Assembly: GCF_040822115.1 (NCBI RefSeq)
Contig: NZ_CP162004.1
Location: forward strand, 248,001-312,000
Length of the DNA: 64,000 bases
Direction: 5' to 3'
DNA from: Flavobacterium sp. WC2421
GTDB taxonomy: Bacteria; Bacteroidota; Bacteroidia; Flavobacteriales; Flavobacteriaceae
The number at the start of each line of letters is the position of its first letter. The first letter of the stretch is position 1. Positions 27,324 to 36,732 of this stretch are shown in pieces. The notes below the pieces were generated by a model that was not told the origin of the DNA, ran no database searches, and was given only the letters and a program-made list of their open reading frames with translations. Made by a program: the position numbers and the translations under genes.

Positions 27324-28460
27324 TTACGAAGCAATTTTCTTTCTAATTTCGTCTAAAATATAAAGGTAATCTTCTTGATTTTTTACAAAATCCTTGTCCG
27401 AAACATCAATAATCAAAACATTCAAATCCGTTTGTGATTTAATGTAATCCAGATAACCGCTATTAATTTTGTCCAAATAATCAGCGGGGATTTTCTGCTC
27501 GTAACTTCTTCCTCTTTTCTTTATGTTTTGCAAAAGACGTTCTGAATTTTGATACAAATAAATATAAAGGTCAGGCTTGGGCATTTCTCTATAAATAATA
27601 TCAAACAAATTGCGATACAAGCGATACTCATCTTCTGCAAGGGTAATTTTCGCAAAAATTAAAGATTTAAAAATATGATAATCAGCCACTAGAAAGTCTT
27701 TAAAAAGATCAAACTGGGCTAAATCATCAGATAATTGCTGGTATCTATCCGCAAGAAATGACATTTCGAGAGGAAAGGCATATCTGTTTTGGTCTTTATA
27801 AAATTTGGGTAAAAATGGATTATCAGCAAAACGTTCTAGAACAGTTTTGGCATTAAAATCTTCGGCTATTTTTGTTGCCAAAGTCGTTTTACCCGCTCCA
27901 ATGTTACCTTCGAAAGCTACATAATTAAATTGTTCGAAAGAAATATTTTGCAATGGACTTTCTAAATTATGAACCACAACGCAATTACTGTCATCCAGAC
28001 AATCTTGTAATAATACTGAAATCGATTTTTTCAAAATAGGATGTTCCCAATTCAAATCTAAATCCTGAATGGGCAACAATACAAATTTTCTTTTTTGCAT
28101 TAAAGGATGCGGAATTTGAAGCTTTTCAGAATCAATAATAATATCATCAAAAGCTATCAAATCAACATCAATAATTCGAGATTGATATCCTTTTTCATCA
28201 GTACGAATCCGACCTAGTTTTTTTTCGATTTTTAATGCTAGATTAAGCACTTTATTGGCCGAATTAAAAGTATGTAATACCAATGCACAATTATAAAAAG
28301 CATCACTTTCAAAACCCCATGATGGTGTTTCATATACTTTAGAAACTTTAATAATGGTACCTATTTCTTGGTGAATTAATTCCAGACACTTTTTAATGTT
28401 TTCAAGGCGATTGCCTTGATTACTACCTAGAGATAAAACGACCTGATGTTGTGATTTCAT
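27324..28460 (-). CDS. folK: FolK - deoxynucleoside kinase fusion protein
   Basis: A 378-aa two-domain protein. Residues about 1-160 are 6-hydroxymethyl-7,8-dihydropterin pyrophosphokinase (folate synthesis): SLGSNQGNRLENI, NCALVLHT and SRIIDVDLIAFDD are visible. Residues about 185-378 are a deoxynucleoside kinase (dNTP salvage): P-loop GNIGAGKTTLA, ERFADNPFL, LADRYQQL and the lid RGRSYEQ. I start it at the ATG at 28460; three codons upstream there is only a GTG (28469). The fusion occurs in several Flavobacteria; both activities feed nucleotide and folate pools. Confidence 0.93.
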   Translation of the reverse strand: MKSQHQVVLSLGSNQGNRLENIKKCLELIHQEIGTIIKVSKVYETPSWGFESDAFYNCALVLHTFNSANKVLNLALKIEKKLGRIRTDEKGYQSRIIDVDLIAFDDIIIDSEKLQIPHPLMQKRKFVLLPIQDLDLNWEHPILKKSISVLLQDCLDDSNCVVVHNLESPLQNISFEQFNYVAFEGNIGAGKTTLATKIAEDFNAKTVLERFADNPFLPKFYKDQNRYAFPLEMSFLADRYQQLSDDLAQFDLFKDFLVADYHIFKSLIFAKITLAEDEYRLYRNLFDIIYREMPKPDLYIYLYQNSERLLQNIKKRGRSYEQKIPADYLDKINSGYLDYIKSQTDLNVLIIDVSDKDFVKNQEDYLYILDEIRKKIAS

Positions 28461-28499
28461 ATTAAGCACAAATTAACTAAAACAATTTTAGAATAGAAC

Positions 28500-28507
28500 T
28501 ATATTTG
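28500..28507 (+). promoter_or_regulatory. Probable -7 element of sppA
   Basis: TATATTTG matches TAnnTTTG, 90 nt upstream of the sppA start codon; a -33 element is not evident. Confidence 0.45.
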
Positions 28508-28597
28508 CACAAAGTGTTAGTAACTAAATTTAGAGGTTATACATATCTTATCTGTAACATTTAGATGCTTTTTGCGACATATTAAAAAAATAAGATT

Positions 28598-30358
28598 ATG
28601 AAGTTTTTAGGAAATGTATTAGCAACTATTGTTGGTTTGTTTGTCTTTTTTATGTTGTTTTTCTTCGGGATAGTGCTTGTTGCAGCTGTTTTTGGAGGAG
28701 AATCGGAAGCGGTAGCAATAAAAAGCAACTCGGTAATTGAATTAAACTTAGAAGATATAAAATATGATTATGCCGGAAAATATGAAGATCCTTGGATCAA
28801 CATTTTTTCAGACAAAAAAAGCATTGGTTTATCTGATGTTATTAATGCGATTGAAGTCGCTAAAAATGATAGCGACATAAAAGGGATTTCTATTTTAAAT
28901 AACGAATCTTCACTGGGAATGGCTCAGAGTAAAGAATTAAGAGATGAGTTAGAAAGCTTTAAAAAATCAGGGAAATTTGTTATGGCTTATGCCAATTCCT
29001 ATACGCAAAAAGAATATTACTTAAACTCCGTTGCTAATACGATTTACTTAAATCCAGTAGGCGACATGGATTTCAAAGGATTATCGGCAGAACTGATGTT
29101 TTTCAAAGATTTTCAAGAAAAAACAGGGGTAAAAATGGAAGTAATACGCCATGGAAAATACAAAAGTGCAGTAGAACCTTTCCTTGAAAACAAAATGAGT
29201 GATGCCAATAGAGAGCAAACCACTGCTTTATTAAATTCAATTTGGGGTTCTGTAGTTTCTGAAATTGCTTCCAGCCGAAAAGTCTCCGTAGAAAAATTAA
29301 ATGAAATTGCTAATGGTCTTCTTGCTAGAACTCCAGAAATGGCTAAAGCGCAAAAATTAATAGATGTGATTGCTTACGAAGATGTGTATCATGATGCGAT
29401 TAGAAAAGCATTAAAAGTGGACAAAGACGAAGATTACAACAAAGTGAACGTTTTTGACTATGCTAAAAAAATAAAAACAACTTCCATTGTTACTGATACA
29501 CAAAATAAAATTGCCATCATATATGCTCAAGGCGAAATTCAAAGTGGAGAAGGTGATGTGAATACTATTGGTGAAGGATCTATGCGTCGTTCTCTACAAG
29601 AAGCCCGAAAAAATAAAGATGTAAAAGCAATAGTACTTCGTATTGATAGTCCAGGTGGAAATGCTTTGACTTCAGATTTGATTTGGAGAGAAGTCGAATT
29701 GACTAAAAAAGTAAAACCAGTGGTTGTTTCTATGGGAAATTATGCTGCTTCAGGTGGGTATTATATTGCATGTAATGCGAACACTATTTTTGCCGAAAAC
29801 AACACTATTACAGGATCTATAGGTGTTTTTGGAATATTACCTAATTTCAGTCAACTGACGAAAAAAATAGGTATTAATGTGGAACAAGTACGAACTCATG
29901 AAAATGCGTCCCGTTATAGTCCATTTGTCCCATTAGACGAAAAATTTAAAGCGGTTACTCTTGAAGGTGTAGAACATATCTACAATACATTTGTTACTCA
30001 TGTAGCCGAAGGACGTAAAATGACTTTCGAACAAGTAGACGCTATTGCGCAAGGAAGAGTTTGGGCTGGATCAGAAGCCTTAAAAATTGGACTTGTAGAT
30101 AAAATTGGTAGTTTGAATGATGCTATCAAAGAAGCAGCGAAGTTAAGTAAAACACAAAAATATGGTACTCAAAACTATCCTGAGTACAAGAAAGATTTTA
30201 ATGATCTATTATCTAGTCTACCGTTTGCACAATCAAAAGTAAACTTCATAAAAGAGGAAATAGGCGAAGAAAATTATATGCTAATGGAACAAGTAAAAAG
30301 ATTTCAAGAACAAAAAGGAGTGCAAGCCATGATGCCATTTGAAATTAATATAAAATAA
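28598..30358 (+). CDS. sppA: Signal peptide peptidase SppA (67K type)
   Basis: Inner-membrane serine protease that degrades signal peptides after their release. 586 aa, the long form with two tandem S49 domains. An N-terminal membrane anchor spans about 5-35. The catalytic lysine lies in RHGKYKSAVEPF (about residue 188) and the serine in GNYAASGGYY (about 383), in separate domains as in E. coli SppA. LRIDSPGGNA is also conserved. The reading frame ends in a short AAT trinucleotide run that continues past the stop. Confidence 0.93.
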   Translation: MKFLGNVLATIVGLFVFFMLFFFGIVLVAAVFGGESEAVAIKSNSVIELNLEDIKYDYAGKYEDPWINIFSDKKSIGLSDVINAIEVAKNDSDIKGISILNNESSLGMAQSKELRDELESFKKSGKFVMAYANSYTQKEYYLNSVANTIYLNPVGDMDFKGLSAELMFFKDFQEKTGVKMEVIRHGKYKSAVEPFLENKMSDANREQTTALLNSIWGSVVSEIASSRKVSVEKLNEIANGLLARTPEMAKAQKLIDVIAYEDVYHDAIRKALKVDKDEDYNKVNVFDYAKKIKTTSIVTDTQNKIAIIYAQGEIQSGEGDVNTIGEGSMRRSLQEARKNKDVKAIVLRIDSPGGNALTSDLIWREVELTKKVKPVVVSMGNYAASGGYYIACNANTIFAENNTITGSIGVFGILPNFSQLTKKIGINVEQVRTHENASRYSPFVPLDEKFKAVTLEGVEHIYNTFVTHVAEGRKMTFEQVDAIAQGRVWAGSEALKIGLVDKIGSLNDAIKEAAKLSKTQKYGTQNYPEYKKDFNDLLSSLPFAQSKVNFIKEEIGEENYMLMEQVKRFQEQKGVQAMMPFEINIK

Positions 30359-30374
30359 TAATAATAATAATAAT
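30354..30374 (+). repeat. Short AAT trinucleotide run at the sppA stop codon
   Basis: About seven AAT units span the stop codon. Probably simple-sequence drift; the run is in the 3' untranslated region. Confidence 0.6.
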
Positions 30375-30388
30375 ATACATTTATCTTA

Positions 30389-30423
30389 ATCCGTCTCGTT
30401 TAGTTACCAGACGGATTTTTTTT
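30389..30423 (+). terminator. Terminator of sppA
   Basis: AATCCGTCT (30389-30397) pairs with AGACGGATT (30409-30417), followed by eight T. Confidence 0.88.
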
Positions 30424-30513
30424 ATATTTATAGGACTTAAAACCAAACTACTGCTAACAAAAAAGATATAACTTATTATGAAAATATTATAAATTATCTT
30501 AGCCCTAATACGC

Positions 30514-30521
30514 TATTTTTG
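30514..30521 (+). promoter_or_regulatory. Probable -7 element of the AsmA-like gene
   Basis: TATTTTTG fits TAnnTTTG, 55 nt upstream of the start codon. Confidence 0.45.
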
Positions 30522-30576
30522 TAAATAAATTACGGCAACATTTTTGTACTACAAATAAAAATAAACAGCAAACCTT

Positions 30577-33198
30577 ATGTTAAAGAAAATATTAAAAATC
30601 GTTGGAATCATAATGCTTTTAATAGTGGCATCTCTTTTTGCTATTCCTTATTTCTTTAAGGATCAAATAAAGGCTAAAATTACTGATGCTATAAATGAAA
30701 AAGTAGATGCCAAAGTTTCCTTTGCGGATGCTGATTTGAGTTTGTTTAAAAACTTCCCGAATGCAAATGTTACATTAAATAAGCTGGTTATTATCAACAA
30801 AGCTCCGTTTGAAGGAGATACTTTAATCTCATTGGGAGAGTTGAATTTAAAAATGTCAATCAAAGAGCTTTTTAAAGGCAAGAATGAAGCAATGGAAATT
30901 CAAGGAATTACATCCAAAAATGGTTTGATAAATATTCTATTTAATAAAGATGGAATAGGCAACTACGATATTGCTATAAAAGACAATTCTAAAACTGATT
31001 CGAAAAGTAGTCCCTTAGCTTTAAATATTCAAAATTATAAAATTGAAAATTTCAAGTTCAAATACTTTGATGAATCGTCCAAAATTAAAATGGTTATCGA
31101 TAGTTTAAACCATGAAGGAACAGGTGATTTTGCAGCTCAAAAATTAGACTTAGTAACAAAGTCTACAGCCAAGGTATCTCTTGATATGGATAAAGTCAAT
31201 TACATGAATAAAGTTCCTTTGACATTGGACGCTGTTCTAGGAATTGATCTAGATAAAAGCAAATATACTTTTAAGGAAAATAAAGCTTTAATCAATCAAT
31301 TACCATTAGAGTTTGATGGATTTATTCAACTTGTAGATGCTGGACAGGAATATGATTTAAAATTCAAAACCCCAACTTCATCATTCAAAAATTTCTTAGG
31401 AATAATACCTGCTGCTTATGCTGCCAGTTTAGACAATGTAAAAACAACTGGTGATTTTACCGTGACTGGTTTTGCCAAAGGATTATATTCAGACACAACT
31501 GTACCTAAATTCAATGTTGAAATCGCATCAAATAATGCTTCCTTTAAATATCCAGACTTACCAAAATCAGTACAAAATATTGTAATTGACACTAAAATTA
31601 TCAATGAAACAGGGGTTTTAAACGATACTTACATCAATTTAGACAAGCTATCTTTCAAAATAGATCAAGATGTTTTTAATGCTAAAGCTAATATTAAAAA
31701 CGTAACACAAAATGCAATTGTGGATGCCGTACTAAAAGGGACAATCAATTTGTCCAATTTATCGCAAGCCTATCCAATTAAATTAGATAAACCATTATCA
31801 GGAATTCTAAAAGCGGATGTGACGACAAAATTTGACATGCAATCTGTTGAAAAAAGCGAATATCAAAACATCAATAATGCTGGTACAATGAGTTTGTCTG
31901 GTTTTAAATATGTAGATGAAAACGGCAAATCAATGAATATCAGTAATGCATTAGTGCAATTCAATCCTAGTCAAGTAAATTTAAAACAATTTAATGCAAC
32001 AACTGGAAAAAGTGATTTAGCTATAACGGGAGTTTTAGAAAATTTCTATGGTTTTATATTTAAAAACCAAGAATTGAAAGGGAATTTTAATTTGAATTCA
32101 AATCAATTGGCCGTAAGTGATTTTATGACACCCGAAACAAATTCAGGAGCTGAAGCTAAAAAAGCAGAAGCGATGAAAATCCCAGCTTTCTTGAACTGTT
32201 CGCTTACTGCAAAAGCAAATACCGTTTTATATGATAATTTAACATTGAAAGAGGTGTCTGGAAAATTGATCGTAAAAGACGAAAAAATGACCATGGAAAA
32301 TGTTAAAACGTCAATTTTTGGTGGAACAATTGGGTTGAATGGTGCCGTTTCCACAAAAGGAAAAACACCAACTTTTGAAATGAACTTAGGTTTAAATCAA
32401 GTGGATATTGCACAATCTTTTACCCAACTGGACATGTTAAAAAAGATTGCGCCAATAGCTGGTATCATTAATGGAAAATTAAACTCCACCATTAAATTAA
32501 ATGGAAATCTTACAGATTCTATGAGCCCTGATTTAAAAACATTGACTGGAGATTTATTAGGACAATTGTTATCAACTACGTTAAATTCAACCAACTCTAC
32601 TTTGCTAACAGCATTGGGATCTAATTTGAAATTCATTGATGTTAGTAAAATTAATTTGAATGATTTAAAAGCAGCCATTACTTTTGAAAATGGAAAAGTG
32701 AATGTAAAACCATTTGACATCAAATACAAAGACATTAAAGCAACTATAGGCGGAACGCATGGATTTGATCAAAGCATGAATTATAATTTAAAATTTGATG
32801 TTCCCGCTAAATACTTAGGAACTGAAGCCAATGCACTTATAGCTAGATTATCTCCTGCAGATGCTGCAAAAATGGAAAGCATCCCTATTAATGCTGTTTT
32901 AACTGGGAATTTCACTTCTCCAAAAATTACAACTGACATTAAAACAGCGGTTACTAATTTGACAAATCAATTAGTTCAACAACAAAAAGAGCGACTAGTA
33001 AAACAAGGAACTTCTGCTTTGACTGATTTAATCAATAAAAATAAAAAACCTGGTGATACTACAAAAACAGTTATCCCAGTTACCAAAGAAGAAATTAAAA
33101 CAAAAGCTACTGAACAAGTAAAAACGAAAGCTACCGATTTACTGAATGGTTTTTTTAATAAAAAGAAAAAAGTGGTCGATACAACCAAAGTAAATTAA
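30577..33198 (+). CDS. AsmA family membrane protein
   Basis: An 873-aa protein anchored by one N-terminal transmembrane helix (about residues 5-28, IVGIIMLLIVASLFAIPYFF). The rest is a large, mostly beta periplasmic region of the AsmA/DUF748 kind, with the AsmA N-terminal domain (about 1-160) and the C-terminal AsmA-like region about 560-800. Proteins of this family are thought to transport phospholipids between the membranes in Gram-negative bacteria. The final 60 residues are K/T rich. Monocistronic, ending in a very strong terminator. Confidence 0.88.
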   Translation: MLKKILKIVGIIMLLIVASLFAIPYFFKDQIKAKITDAINEKVDAKVSFADADLSLFKNFPNANVTLNKLVIINKAPFEGDTLISLGELNLKMSIKELFKGKNEAMEIQGITSKNGLINILFNKDGIGNYDIAIKDNSKTDSKSSPLALNIQNYKIENFKFKYFDESSKIKMVIDSLNHEGTGDFAAQKLDLVTKSTAKVSLDMDKVNYMNKVPLTLDAVLGIDLDKSKYTFKENKALINQLPLEFDGFIQLVDAGQEYDLKFKTPTSSFKNFLGIIPAAYAASLDNVKTTGDFTVTGFAKGLYSDTTVPKFNVEIASNNASFKYPDLPKSVQNIVIDTKIINETGVLNDTYINLDKLSFKIDQDVFNAKANIKNVTQNAIVDAVLKGTINLSNLSQAYPIKLDKPLSGILKADVTTKFDMQSVEKSEYQNINNAGTMSLSGFKYVDENGKSMNISNALVQFNPSQVNLKQFNATTGKSDLAITGVLENFYGFIFKNQELKGNFNLNSNQLAVSDFMTPETNSGAEAKKAEAMKIPAFLNCSLTAKANTVLYDNLTLKEVSGKLIVKDEKMTMENVKTSIFGGTIGLNGAVSTKGKTPTFEMNLGLNQVDIAQSFTQLDMLKKIAPIAGIINGKLNSTIKLNGNLTDSMSPDLKTLTGDLLGQLLSTTLNSTNSTLLTALGSNLKFIDVSKINLNDLKAAITFENGKVNVKPFDIKYKDIKATIGGTHGFDQSMNYNLKFDVPAKYLGTEANALIARLSPADAAKMESIPINAVLTGNFTSPKITTDIKTAVTNLTNQLVQQQKERLVKQGTSALTDLINKNKKPGDTTKTVIPVTKEEIKTKATEQVKTKATDLLNGFFNKKKKVVDTTKVN

Positions 33199-33221
33199 TT
33201 AAAAACCTTATTTGAACAGTA

Positions 33222-33263
33222 ATGAAAAAGGGGAATCTCAGCATTGAGATTCCCCTTTTTCAT
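33222..33263 (+). terminator. Strong bidirectional terminator
   Basis: A 19-bp perfect stem (33222-33240 with 33245-33263) with a GCAT loop lies between the convergent AsmA-like and DUF2797 genes; A-rich and T-rich flanks make it usable in both directions. Confidence 0.9.
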
Positions 33264-33282
33264 TTCATTATACGATTTAATT

Positions 33283-34077
33283 TTAAACTAAAATCTTTAC
33301 CACATATCCTTCAGAACTACGGATATTAAAAACAGTTCCATCTTCAAATAAAAGATACTGCCCTTTAATCCCTGTTAATTTCCCCTGAAAACTAGGCGTT
33401 TTGTCCAGACTTAAACTTTTCACTTTTGTGGGATATTCCAACACTGGATAATGCATTTCATACAAGTCATTTTTATTCAAAAAGAAATACTCATGAACCT
33501 CTTTTGGAATCAAATTTTCTAGTTTTAAACGTTCGGCAATTAAGTCTACATGTTCCACATTATTGGTAAGCATTTTACGCCAGTTGGTTTTATCAGCATA
33601 ATAATTTTTCAGCGCTACCTCCGTAATTCCAGCTAAATAGCGATTAGGTACCTCAACAATTGAAATAGCTTCATTTGCTCCTTGGTCGATCCATCTTGTA
33701 GGTACTTGAGTTTTTCTTGTCACTCCTACTTTTACTTCACTAGACAAAGCCAAATAGACTATGTGGGGTTGCAACTGTACTTTCTCTTCATAGGCCAAAT
33801 CCCTATCTTCAATTCCTAAATGTGCTGTACTTAATTCGGGTTTCATAATCCAATCCCCAACCGAAGCACTGGAATAAAAACAATCATAACAACATCCTTG
33901 TCTAAATATTTTTTTCTTCTTTCCACAATTCAAACATTGATACCCTACAAAGTCAATTTCAATTTTTTTATCTAATAATTGATTGACATTTAAAAAACCG
34001 TCCTCGAAAACTAAATAATATTGAATTGGATTTCCAAATTCAGTTTGCATTTTAGTAAGTACACCTTCGTATTGCAT
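33283..34077 (-). CDS. DUF2797 family protein
   Basis: A 264-aa protein of a family common in Bacteroidetes. It has a four-cysteine zinc-binding-like cluster, CLNCGKKKKIF...CCYDCF (about residues 47-66), followed by a region (about 95-190) with VYLALSSEVKVGVTRKTQVP and RWIDQGAN, which resembles a GIY-YIG-like core, although I cannot prove nuclease activity. Its start codon is preceded directly by four 7-nt leader repeats. Function unknown. Confidence 0.82.
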   Translation of the reverse strand: MQYEGVLTKMQTEFGNPIQYYLVFEDGFLNVNQLLDKKIEIDFVGYQCLNCGKKKKIFRQGCCYDCFYSSASVGDWIMKPELSTAHLGIEDRDLAYEEKVQLQPHIVYLALSSEVKVGVTRKTQVPTRWIDQGANEAISIVEVPNRYLAGITEVALKNYYADKTNWRKMLTNNVEHVDLIAERLKLENLIPKEVHEYFFLNKNDLYEMHYPVLEYPTKVKSLSLDKTPSFQGKLTGIKGQYLLFEDGTVFNIRSSEGYVVKILV

Positions 34078-34080
34078 TAA

Positions 34081-34108
34081 GTTTAAAGTTTAAAGTTTGA
34101 TGTTTGGC
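34081..34108 (-). repeat. Four 7-nt leader repeats before the DUF2797 gene
   Basis: GTTTAAA, GTTTAAA, GTTTGAT and GTTTGGC (plus strand) follow with an exact 7-nt period and end 3 nt from the minus-strand start codon. They also overlap the -33 element of the divergent GH3 gene. Confidence 0.65.
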
Positions 34109-34125
34109 AAATTTTGTTATTTTTG
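34096..34125 (+). promoter_or_regulatory. Promoter of the GH3-like gene
   Basis: TTTG at 34096-34099, an 18-nt spacer and TATTTTTG at 34118-34125; the start codon follows 48 nt downstream. Confidence 0.65.
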
Positions 34126-34173
34126 GTAAAGTTATCATTCATAATGCTAATTTCATAACGCCAATTTTAAAAA

Positions 34174-35700
34174 ATGCCATTAACTATAATCAATTCGTTT
34201 GCATCTTGGGTTTTAAAACAACGAATCCATCAGATAGAACTTTTCCTGAAATACCCAAATGAGGTTCAGGAGGAATTGCTTATGAATTTAATCCATTCTT
34301 CAAAGAACACCGTTCTAGGTAAAGATTATGATTTTGCATCAATAAACTCGTACGCTACTTTTAGCGAAAGAGTTCCGGTCACTTGTTACGAAGACATCAA
34401 CCCCTTAATTGAACGAACCCGAAATGGAGAACAAAATTTATTTTGGGAAACGCCCATTAAATGGTTTGCAAAATCAAGCGGAACAACCAATGCAAAAAGC
34501 AAGTTCATTCCAGTAAGTAATGAGGCATTAGAAGATTGTCATTACAAAGGAAGTAAGGATTTATTATGCCTGTATTTAAACAACAATGAGAATTCAGAAT
34601 TATTTTTAGGCAAAAGCCTTCGCCTTGGCGGGAGCTCTCAGATCTATGAAAACAACAGTAGTTTTTTTGGAGATTTATCTGCTATTTTGATTGAAAATAT
34701 GCCTATTTGGGCAGAATTTAGTAGTACGCCTAGCAGCAAAATTTCGCTTATGAGTGAATGGGAAACTAAAATCGCAGCAATTATAAATGAAACTAAGAAA
34801 GAAAATGTAACCAGTTTTGCTGGTGTTCCATCCTGGATGTTGGTCTTAATGAATAAAATGCTAGAGGAAACAGGCAAAGGAAATCTATTTGAAATCTGGC
34901 CTAATCTTGAAGTGTATTTTCATGGAGGTGTTAATTTTGATCCATACCGCGAACAATACCAAAAAATTCTACCTAAAAAAGATTTTAAATATTACGAAAT
35001 ATACAATGCTTCCGAAGGCTTTTTTGCCATTCAAGATTTGAACAATTCTAGTGATTTGTTACTGATGTTGGATTATGGAATTTTTTATGAATTTATTCCA
35101 ATGGACACCTTTGGGACTCCCAATCAAAAAACCATTCGATTGGCAGATGTTGAATTGTTTAAAAATTACGCCATTGTTATTACTACTAATTCTGGCTTGT
35201 GGCGTTACTTAATAGGTGATACGGTACGTTTCACATCTTTAAATCCGTACCGAATTCGAGTGACTGGCCGAACCAAACATCATATTAATGTTTTTGGTGA
35301 AGAATTGATGGTCGAGAATACGGATCAGGCCATTGCTAAAGCCTGTTGCATTACCCATTCTGAAATAGTTGATTATACTGTTGCTCCCATATTCATGGTT
35401 GATAAAGAAAAAGGAGCTCACGAATGGATGATAGAATTTAAGAGAAAACCTACTGATATGGTTCTTTTTCAGAAAGTATTGGATGAAACTTTACAGTCTT
35501 TAAATTCAGATTACGAAGCTAAAAGACACAATAACATGACGTTAAACCCGTTAGTAATTAATGTAGCTCGCGAAAATTTATTTTACGATTGGTTGAAAGA
35601 CAGGCATAAATTGGGAGGGCAACATAAAATTCCTCGCTTGTCCAATCAGCGTGATTATTTAGAAGATTTAAAACAAATGCAGATTAAAGTGATCTACTAA
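34174..35700 (+). CDS. GH3 family acyl-adenylating protein
   Basis: A 508-aa protein of the GH3 family, which in plants adenylates acyl acids such as auxin or jasmonate and joins them to amino acids. Adenylation motifs can be seen: KSSGTTNAKSKFIPVS (about residues 103-118, the ATP loop), YNASEGFF (about 277-284) and the C-terminal RTKHHINVFGEELM (about 366-379). Bacterial members have unknown substrates. A small lipoprotein gene starts 2 nt after the stop codon, suggesting one transcript. Confidence 0.88.
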   Translation: MPLTIINSFASWVLKQRIHQIELFLKYPNEVQEELLMNLIHSSKNTVLGKDYDFASINSYATFSERVPVTCYEDINPLIERTRNGEQNLFWETPIKWFAKSSGTTNAKSKFIPVSNEALEDCHYKGSKDLLCLYLNNNENSELFLGKSLRLGGSSQIYENNSSFFGDLSAILIENMPIWAEFSSTPSSKISLMSEWETKIAAIINETKKENVTSFAGVPSWMLVLMNKMLEETGKGNLFEIWPNLEVYFHGGVNFDPYREQYQKILPKKDFKYYEIYNASEGFFAIQDLNNSSDLLLMLDYGIFYEFIPMDTFGTPNQKTIRLADVELFKNYAIVITTNSGLWRYLIGDTVRFTSLNPYRIRVTGRTKHHINVFGEELMVENTDQAIAKACCITHSEIVDYTVAPIFMVDKEKGAHEWMIEFKRKPTDMVLFQKVLDETLQSLNSDYEAKRHNNMTLNPLVINVARENLFYDWLKDRHKLGGQHKIPRLSNQRDYLEDLKQMQIKVIY

Positions 35701-35702
35701 AA

Positions 35703-35858
35703 ATGAAAAAAGTCTTACTTTTATTAGTTAGTATTACCCTACTTGCCTCCTGCGGACCACACCGCATGCGATGTGGAGCCAGAGGAATATGCAAAGCTCC
35801 TCATCATCTAAAATCTATGGAAATTAAGAAGCATACCCTTGTTTTTAATGAGAATTAA
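35703..35858 (+). CDS. Small lipoprotein (51 aa)
   Basis: A 51-aa reading frame with a clear lipoprotein signal: MKKVLLLLVSITLLASC, cysteine at residue 17. The mature part is short, basic, and has two more cysteines (MRCGARGIC). It begins 2 nt after the GH3 gene and overlaps the 3' end of the convergent VOC gene by 4 nt. The signal sequence makes chance unlikely. Function unknown. Confidence 0.7.
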   Translation: MKKVLLLLVSITLLASCGPHRMRCGARGICKAPHHLKSMEIKKHTLVFNEN

Positions 35859-36292
35859 TTTTCATTTTCATCAAAATTCACCATCCAGTGAATTCCAAAT
35901 TTATCCACAAACATTCCGAAATAAGCCCCCCAAAACGTTTTATTCATTGGCATAAAAGGATTCCCTCCCGCAGACAGTCCGTCAAACAATTTATCCGCTT
36001 CTTCTTTACTTTCAGCATTGATAGAAAGAGAAACATTTCCTCCAAAAACAACGGAGCCACTGGCTGAATTACTATCACTACCCATTAATACAGATCCTTT
36101 ACCAATGGGCAAGGTAACATGCATTATTTTATTGGCATCTTCTTCAGATAGTGCTGGAGTAGTAGTATCGGAGGCTGGCATGTCTTTAAATTTTCCGACA
36201 TAAGGAAATTCACCCCCAAATACTGATTGGTAAAATAAAAATGCTTCTTCGCAATTGCCATTAAAAATTAAATAAGGATTGATTGTTGCCAT
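35855..36292 (-). CDS. VOC family protein (PhnB/glyoxalase-like)
   Basis: A 145-aa protein of the vicinal-oxygen-chelate superfamily, PhnB-like branch (3-demethylubiquinone-9 methyltransferase-like domain). MATINPYLIFNGNCEEAFLF at the start, with its E in NCEEAF, and the C-terminal WGAYFGMFVDKFGIHWMVN are family hallmarks. These small proteins often act in antibiotic or aldehyde detoxification, but most have unknown roles. It lies downstream of a second VOC gene on the same strand (29-nt gap). Confidence 0.85.
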   Translation of the reverse strand: MATINPYLIFNGNCEEAFLFYQSVFGGEFPYVGKFKDMPASDTTTPALSEEDANKIMHVTLPIGKGSVLMGSDSNSASGSVVFGGNVSLSINAESKEEADKLFDGLSAGGNPFMPMNKTFWGAYFGMFVDKFGIHWMVNFDENEN

Positions 36293-36321
36293 AATTCTAT
36301 TTTTTTAAATTATTAAATTAT

Positions 36322-36732
36322 CTACTTTTGAAGTTTTCCAAAATCCATATATAAAACATTCCAACGATGTCCATCTAAATCCGCGAAACCAAAGCCATAC
36401 ATCCATCCTTCATTTTCAGCAGGTTTAGAAAAAACAACACCTCCAGCATCAGTTACTTTTTTTGCCAATTCATTTACTTCTTTCTTACTTTCTGCATCTA
36501 ACGAAATTAATATTTCCGAACTAGATTTAGTATTGGTAATCTTATTTTGTGAAAATTTACCAAAAACAGATTCCTCAAAAAGCATGACCACAAAATTTTT
36601 ATCTCCTACTATCATACAAACCGAATGCGCTGTTTCATTTTTCTCATTAAAAGAAAAGCCTATTTTCTCAAAGAATACTTTTGATTTCTTAACATCCTTA
36701 ACAGGTAAATTAAGCCAGATTTGTTTTGTCAT
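36322..36732 (-). CDS. VOC/glyoxalase family protein
   Basis: A 136-aa protein of the vicinal-oxygen-chelate superfamily. LPVKDVKKSKVFFEKIGFSF (about residues 8-27) and the terminal GFADLDGHRWNVLYMD (about 115-130) are typical. The pair of VOC genes is probably an operon with the upstream gene first. The substrate is unknown. Confidence 0.85.
   Translation of the reverse strand: MTKQIWLNLPVKDVKKSKVFFEKIGFSFNEKNETAHSVCMIVGDKNFVVMLFEESVFGKFSQNKITNTKSSSEILISLDAESKKEVNELAKKVTDAGGVVFSKPAENEGWMYGFGFADLDGHRWNVLYMDFGKLQK

Noticed and set aside
30354-30374. AAT trinucleotide run as a phase-variation switch
   Set aside because: It begins at the end of sppA and lies mainly after the stop, so changes in length would not shift a reading frame of consequence.
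30498-30515. TTAGCCCTAATACGC, partly like the start of repeat family B
   Set aside because: Only the first few bases match and no matching 3' half follows.
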